Source: Candidatus Neomicrothrix sp. UBA2974 (GTDB taxonomy: Bacteria; Actinomycetota; Acidimicrobiia; Acidimicrobiales; MedAcidi-G1). From it: a DNA stretch of 18,248 bases. Positions within the stretch are counted from its first letter, which is position 1, and every line of letters starts with the position of its first letter. The translations under genes were made by a program, and so were the position numbers. Shown one piece after another: positions 15,150 through 18,248 of the stretch. The stretch lies in NCBI GenBank assembly GCA_002348705.1, contig DEAU01000011.1, forward strand, positions 1-18,248, read 5' to 3'. The notes beneath the pieces are model-generated. The model did not search any database. It was not told where the DNA came from and saw only the letters and a list, made by a program, of their open reading frames with translations.

Positions 15150-15155
15150 AGGCTA
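15150..15155 (-). promoter_or_regulatory. Putative leaderless -10 box (TAGCCT) of the decarboxylase gene
   Basis: TAGCCT on the minus strand lies 7 nt before the ATG at 15142, with no Shine-Dalgarno sequence. It matches the spacing of the other leaderless candidates here. Confidence 0.4.
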
Positions 15156-15180
15156 GGGCCGATTTGGGATATCAGTCCGT

Positions 15181-16686
15181 TTAGGCGAGGCGAAGTTCGT
15201 GGTGGCTGCCGTCGGTGAAAAGTTCAATCATCGCTGAGCCGCCGACCACCTCGACCGGTTCACCGGTGATGCCCGGTCTACCCAAAATCCATGGACCGTC
15301 AGCGGGCAGGGAAGTGATTTGCACTGTCGTCTGACGACCGGCCAGCGAAATGTCGCGGTCCCGGGCGGCTAGGTGCAGAGTCGTGCCGTCCCATGTGGCG
15401 GTACTTAGCGATACATCTGGGAAGTCAACGCCTGACACTGTCGGCTCGCCGAACCGCCTGTCAGGGGGTCCGTTGAATATGCGGCTCCATGCTCCCGGTG
15501 CGCAGGTCCAGCCGGCCATCACCCGGGCGTTTAGTTGACCACGAGGATGTGGCTCGCCTAAGCCGAAGCCATATGTGTGTTCTCCGAGGTCAGCCTCGAC
15601 GGTTGGCTCGTGACAGCCGTCGAGGACGGCCCATACTCGATCCCGTATCGCCCCGTCGTCGAACTCAGAGGTCTGCATGGCCAGTAGCGAGGCGAAGCCG
15701 GGATCAGCCAGCATTCCCGGCGCTTCCGGGGTTGGCGGATTGTTGCCGTCAAGCCCAGCGAGTGTCACGGTCATCTCCCACGCCGAGCGAGCCATGTCGG
15801 GTCGCTGAGGGGCTAGATACCAGATAGGCGCCAAGAGTCCCATCGGACTTGAGACATGCTGGTCCACTACCGGGTCGTAGTAGAGGTCCATGTCCACAGC
15901 TCGGCCGTCATGCCAGGTGATGTAGTTGTTGATGGCGTGGTTCCACCAAGGGTCGAACACCTCGTGGTGGTTGGTGCCGAGCAGGTTGTCGTGGAGCCTC
16001 AGACCGAGGCCGGCGCCGCTCAGTCAATAGGGCCAGATCTTGGTGTTCTCGCAATGGACGCCGATAGGGCGTTCCCGCCACTGGTTGGAGAGGTAGCTGG
16101 CGATTCCCGAGTGAGTCCAGGAGAAGGTGTGCTCGCCGTCCCGGATAATGTCGAATGGCTGGTTCCAGCGGTCGTCGCCGGTGACGTGGCGGTGCAGACC
16201 GAGCAGTAGGCAGAAGAACCCCTTGAAGAACAGCATTCCGTCTGCCGCGATGGGGTCCATCTGGACGCCGTAGGGAGCGATGCCATTGGCAGTCCAGCCG
16301 GGGACGTCGTATTCGCCCCATAACTCCTCGGGGATCAGAGTCCGCCAGTTCTCGGGGTACGAGCCACGGTCGGGGTCTGGGCCGAACTGGGTTAGCCAAT
16401 CGGACGCGGCCCACCAGCTGGTATGACGTTCAACGAGTTGATTGAGGAGCTCGGCGTAAACTTCCCGCCAAGCAGGGGTGCGGTCGGCCATCAGAGCTAT
16501 CGAGTAGGCGGAGTCGACGAGGTCGAACCGATGCCATGACAGCATCGGCTCACCGGTGCGATCGTCCCAGTGAGGGTGGGGGGAACCTTCGCGGCTCCAG
16601 TCGTCCGGCGTGGTGGCTTTGCGATACAGGTACCGCAGCCAGCCCAAGGACCGGTCGTCGAGCGGCTCATGCAGCTGCAGGCTCAT
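15181..16686 (-). CDS. Linalool dehydratase-isomerase-like selenoprotein (UGA at 16026-16024 read as Sec)
   Basis: A single 501-residue frame when the in-frame TGA at 16026-16024 is decoded as selenocysteine (residue 221). I assign the LDI fold ((alpha/alpha)6 barrel, Pfam Ldi) from overall pattern: LSWHRFDLVDSAYSIALM near residue 50, QMDPIAADGMLFFKGFFCLLLG near 143, GVHCENTKIWPY-U-LSGAGLGL near 210-228 and VFDPWWNHAINNYITWHD near 243. In LDI the catalytic pair is Cys171 and Cys180 (from memory), nine apart. Here Cys212 and Sec221 are also nine apart, so Sec replaces a catalytic Cys. A SECIS-like hairpin follows the UGA. LDI itself hydrates/dehydrates and isomerises terpene alcohols; the substrate here is unknown. 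The start ATG overlaps the dimethylargininase-like stop by 4 bp (ATGA). Conventional calling would give two fragments, 16686-16024 and 15960-15181. Confidence 0.87.
15995..16011 (-). promoter_or_regulatory. Putative bacterial SECIS element of the LDI-like gene
   Basis: On the minus strand GGCCUC-GGUCU-GAGGCU forms a 6-bp stem (one G-U) with apical loop GGUCU. The first loop G is the 19th base after the UGA. Loop sequence and spacing equal those I recall for the E. coli fdhF SECIS. The codons spell Gly-Leu-Gly-Leu-Arg, so the hairpin is part of the coding sequence. Confidence 0.85.
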
Positions 16687-17456
16687 CTGGTTAGCTCCTC
16701 GAAAATCAGGCTGCAGCAGGTCAAGGCTCCCTCGGCCTTAGCCAACTCGGAGGCATCAACGAGGTGGACATCGAGACCCGAGTGAGTAAGTCGTTCGGCA
16801 GTCCGGGGAAAGGCTGAGGCGGCAAGGACGGTGTCACCAACCCGAACCACGTTGGCAGCCCCTGGCTCTGACGGGTCGACGGCGATGCACCGGTGGTCAA
16901 CGAACTGAGTGACGTCGACCCAGTCGGGGTTCACAATAAGAAGGTCGTCACTTGCGGCGGTTACGGCTGATTTCAGGTGGAGGCAGCCGTTGACCGTCGC
17001 CGTATGAACCCGGTAGCCATGGCCGATCAAAACGCCACGAAATTGGTCGATGGCGGTTCGGTTGCTGCGGCTGCTCAGGCCGATCCAGACGTCACTCCCG
17101 GACACCAAGACGTCGCCGCCGTCCACGATGCCGGGCGCCTCGATGGCTACCACGTCGCGGTATGGGGCCAGGGCGCGTTCGATGGTGGGGCGTTCGTCGC
17201 GGCGCGACTCGGCGCCGGGACGGGTGAGGATCGCCACGTCGTCGAGGACGACGGCCGCGTCCTCGACGAACACCGAGTCGGGTAGGTCCGGTTCGGCAGG
17301 GAGGCGTTCGACCCGGCAGCCCAAGGCGGCGAGCGCCGCCTCGTAGGCGGCGTGCTGGGCGCGGGCGACGTCGACGTCGATGGGGGTGCGTTCGAGGTGG
17401 GTCAGCTCGCAGTCCCCAATGGCGGGGCTGACCTGGCGGGTGATGGCGACCGGCAC
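16683..17456 (-). CDS. Dimethylargininase-like hydrolase (DDAH family)
   Basis: A 257-residue guanidine-modifying enzyme. Family hallmarks in order: LTHLERTPID near the start, PDSVFVEDAAVV (~65-76), GIVDGGDVLVSG (~105-116), GLSSRSN, the catalytic-His segment CLHLKSAVT, and the catalytic Cys247 in EGALTCCSL near the C-terminus. DDAH converts N-methylated arginines to citrulline and methylamine or dimethylamine; related enzymes act on arginine or amidines. The residue after the nucleophile is a second Cys (TCCS). The frame stays open upstream to 18098, but that stretch is a shadow of the ABM gene. The GTG at 17456 fits the family N-terminus and lies 7 nt after TACGGT. Its stop overlaps the LDI-like start (ATGA), so the two are translationally coupled. 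Confidence 0.9.
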   Translation of the reverse strand: MPVAITRQVSPAIGDCELTHLERTPIDVDVARAQHAAYEAALAALGCRVERLPAEPDLPDSVFVEDAAVVLDDVAILTRPGAESRRDERPTIERALAPYRDVVAIEAPGIVDGGDVLVSGSDVWIGLSSRSNRTAIDQFRGVLIGHGYRVHTATVNGCLHLKSAVTAASDDLLIVNPDWVDVTQFVDHRCIAVDPSEPGAANVVRVGDTVLAASAFPRTAERLTHSGLDVHLVDASELAKAEGALTCCSLIFEELTR

Positions 17457-17463
17457 CTGGGCG

Positions 17464-17469
17464 ACCGTA
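17464..17469 (-). promoter_or_regulatory. Putative leaderless -10 box (TACGGT) for the DDAH-LDI pair
   Basis: TACGGT on the minus strand lies 7 nt before the GTG at 17456, inside the 68-bp gap after the ABM gene. It supports this GTG as the start and suggests the DDAH-LDI unit can be transcribed on its own. Confidence 0.45.
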
Positions 17470-17524
17470 GTGCGGTCACCCGGGGCGGTCGGGGTCCAGT
17501 GGGCCGTCCGGGACGGTCCTTCGC

Positions 17525-17821
17525 TCAGACGTCGGGGTGGGCGGCGAAGTAGGTGAACTGGGGATCGCTCCGCAGGATCGGTGCCAGGGCCTCCATCATT
17601 CCGTTCTCCACGCGCCAGGTGAGGTAGGCCTCGTGGTCGGAACGCTGGTCGAACGTCTCCCACAGGACGACGTCGTCCGGAGCGTCGGCGTTGCTGTAAG
17701 CCTCGATGGACTGGCAGCCCTGCCACGCCCGGGTGTCCCCGAGGATCTCCTTCAAAAGTGCGAGCATCTCCGGCCCCTTGCCCTCCTGGCACGGGAACAG
17801 GACATGGATCTTCTGGGACAT
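17525..17821 (-). CDS. Antibiotic biosynthesis monooxygenase (ABM)-domain protein
   Basis: A 98-residue dimeric alpha-beta barrel (ferredoxin-like) protein of the ABM/YgiN type. The pattern IHVLFPCQEGKGPEMLALLKEIL, GCQSIEAYSN, VVLWETFDQRSDHEAYLTWR and DPQFTYFAAHP is standard for the family. Members are small cofactor-free monooxygenases, haem-degrading enzymes or stress proteins; the typical haem-binding Asn context is not evident, so the activity is open. A purine-rich AGAGG lies about 9 nt upstream of the ATG at 17821. It is the first gene of the minus-strand run, 68 bp before the DDAH start. The 191 bp between it and the divergent lipoprotein (17822-18012) hold the promoters; a TGAC-GTAA-GTCA inverted repeat (17890-17901) is the only structure noted. 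Confidence 0.87.
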   Translation of the reverse strand: MSQKIHVLFPCQEGKGPEMLALLKEILGDTRAWQGCQSIEAYSNADAPDDVVLWETFDQRSDHEAYLTWRVENGMMEALAPILRSDPQFTYFAAHPDV

Positions 17822-18012
17822 GGCATCCGCCTCTCGTCAGAGCGGACTCGCCACTCGACCCCGCTTGTCGTCGAGTCCACCTCGGCAGGTGACGTAAGTC
17901 AAACTTTGGTTTCGGAGAGGTCAAGGTTGGCGTCCTGATCTGGAGCATGCTGGGCTCTGATGCACACTCATCAGGCTCTCCTTTACCAACCGAGTTTCCG
18001 AAGCGGCTGCAG

Positions 18013-18248
18013 ATGAATTCATCATCCACCAAAACCAACTCTTGTTTGAAGCCCGTCGCCTGTGTTCTCGGAGCGCTATTGCTGACTCTCAGTTTCACGG
18101 CATGTTCAGGTAGTGCTCAGACGGCGATAGTTGCCCCGGAGACAACTGGTTCGCCCTCGTCTGCCCCGAAGGTGACAACAAAAAGTATGTCGACTGCCAC
18201 GCCGGCGGTTCGGTCAGAGGTTGCGGAGACGTCCACGACGATTCCGCA
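18013..18248 (+). CDS. Lipoprotein, N-terminal part only (runs off the window)
   Basis: The ATG at 18013 opens 78 codons to the window edge without a stop. A polar N-terminus (MNSSSTKTNSCLK) is followed by a hydrophobic core and the lipobox SFTAC at about residues 27-31. A Thr/Ser/Pro/Ala-rich linker then fills the rest. This is the layout of an exported, lipid-anchored protein with a flexible stalk, similar in style to the truncated lipoprotein at the other end of the window. No domain is inside the window. No clear ribosome site or leaderless box is seen, so the exact start is uncertain. Confidence 0.75.
   Translation, partial: MNSSSTKTNSCLKPVACVLGALLLTLSFTACSGSAQTAIVAPETTGSPSSAPKVTTKSMSTATPAVRSEVAETSTTIP

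Noticed and set aside
15181..16026. Reading the LDI-like gene as a pseudogene or as two separate genes (16686-16024 and 15960-15181)
   Set aside because: There is only one lesion, it is UGA, it falls on the catalytic Cys position, no frame change occurs, and a SECIS-like hairpin follows at the expected distance. The 21 codons between the UGA and the ATG at 15960 are family-like protein.
17457..18098. N-terminal extension of the dimethylargininase-like protein up to 18098 (471 residues)
   Set aside because: The extra 214 residues are low-complexity, Arg/Pro-rich and lie antiparallel-frame over the complete ABM-domain gene; the family N-terminus begins at the GTG at 17456.
1..18248. CRISPR arrays, tRNA/rRNA genes, insertion sequences, phage genes or a selC gene
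   Set aside because: No repeat-spacer pattern, tRNA-like cloverleaf, transposase or integrase motif was found by eye on either strand. The Sec machinery must lie outside the window.

Overview
The window reads as a chromosomal segment from a moderately high-GC actinobacterium, most likely a marine or aquatic Acidimicrobiia-type organism. This is inferred from three things: many genes look leaderless (a TANNNT -10 box 6-8 nt before ATG or GTG), lipoproteins are followed by Thr/Ser/Pro-rich linkers, and the catabolic genes are densely packed on both strands. There are no rRNA, tRNA, insertion-sequence, phage or CRISPR features, and no gene-free stretch longer than about 260 bp.

The main result is two probable selenoprotein genes that ordinary gene calling would cut in half. 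(1) At 16686-15181 (- strand) a linalool dehydratase-isomerase (LDI)-like protein of 501 residues is interrupted by one in-frame UGA. That UGA sits nine residues after a Cys, matching the spacing of the catalytic Cys pair of LDI (Cys171/Cys180, from memory). It is followed by a hairpin with apical loop GGUCU starting 19 nt after the UGA, the loop and spacing I recall for the E. coli fdhF SECIS. (2) At 9928-10986 (+ strand) an AhpD/carboxymuconolactone-decarboxylase-like protein of 352 residues is interrupted by a UGA that turns the CxxC motif into CxxU, with the family Glu and His correctly spaced. It is followed by a perfect 19-nt inverted repeat. The two hairpins share the core CUC(A/G)GUCUGAG although the genes are unrelated, which argues strongly for recognition by one SelB.

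Layout. 1-1481 (-): a truncated lipoprotein, a homocysteine S-methyltransferase and a small lipoprotein. 1740-4982 (+): an operon of a 566-residue protein of unknown function, an M19 dipeptidase-like protein with an altered metal site, and a DUF3726-like protein. 5010-5996 (-): a malate/lactate-dehydrogenase-family (Ldh_2) oxidoreductase, divergent from a Rieske oxygenase (6058-7224, +) that is followed by an EamA transporter. 8433-9080 (-): a cold-shock protein and an EutQ-like cupin. 9197-10986 (+): a VOC protein and the AhpD-like selenoprotein. 11000-11878 (-): a second homocysteine S-methyltransferase, divergent from a second EamA transporter (11955-12779, +). 12914-17821 (-): an ABM-domain protein, a dimethylargininase-like hydrolase, the LDI-like selenoprotein, a PLP decarboxylase and a crotonase. 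18013-end (+): a truncated lipoprotein.

How it may fit together (inference): the first half (Rieske demethylase-like oxygenase, Ldh_2 imine reductase/dehydrogenase family, M19 partner, DUF3726, two homocysteine methyltransferases, two EamA carriers) looks like uptake and breakdown of N-methylated amino acids or betaines. The last part couples a guanidine-modifying hydrolase to a Sec-containing hydratase/dehydratase-fold enzyme of unknown substrate.
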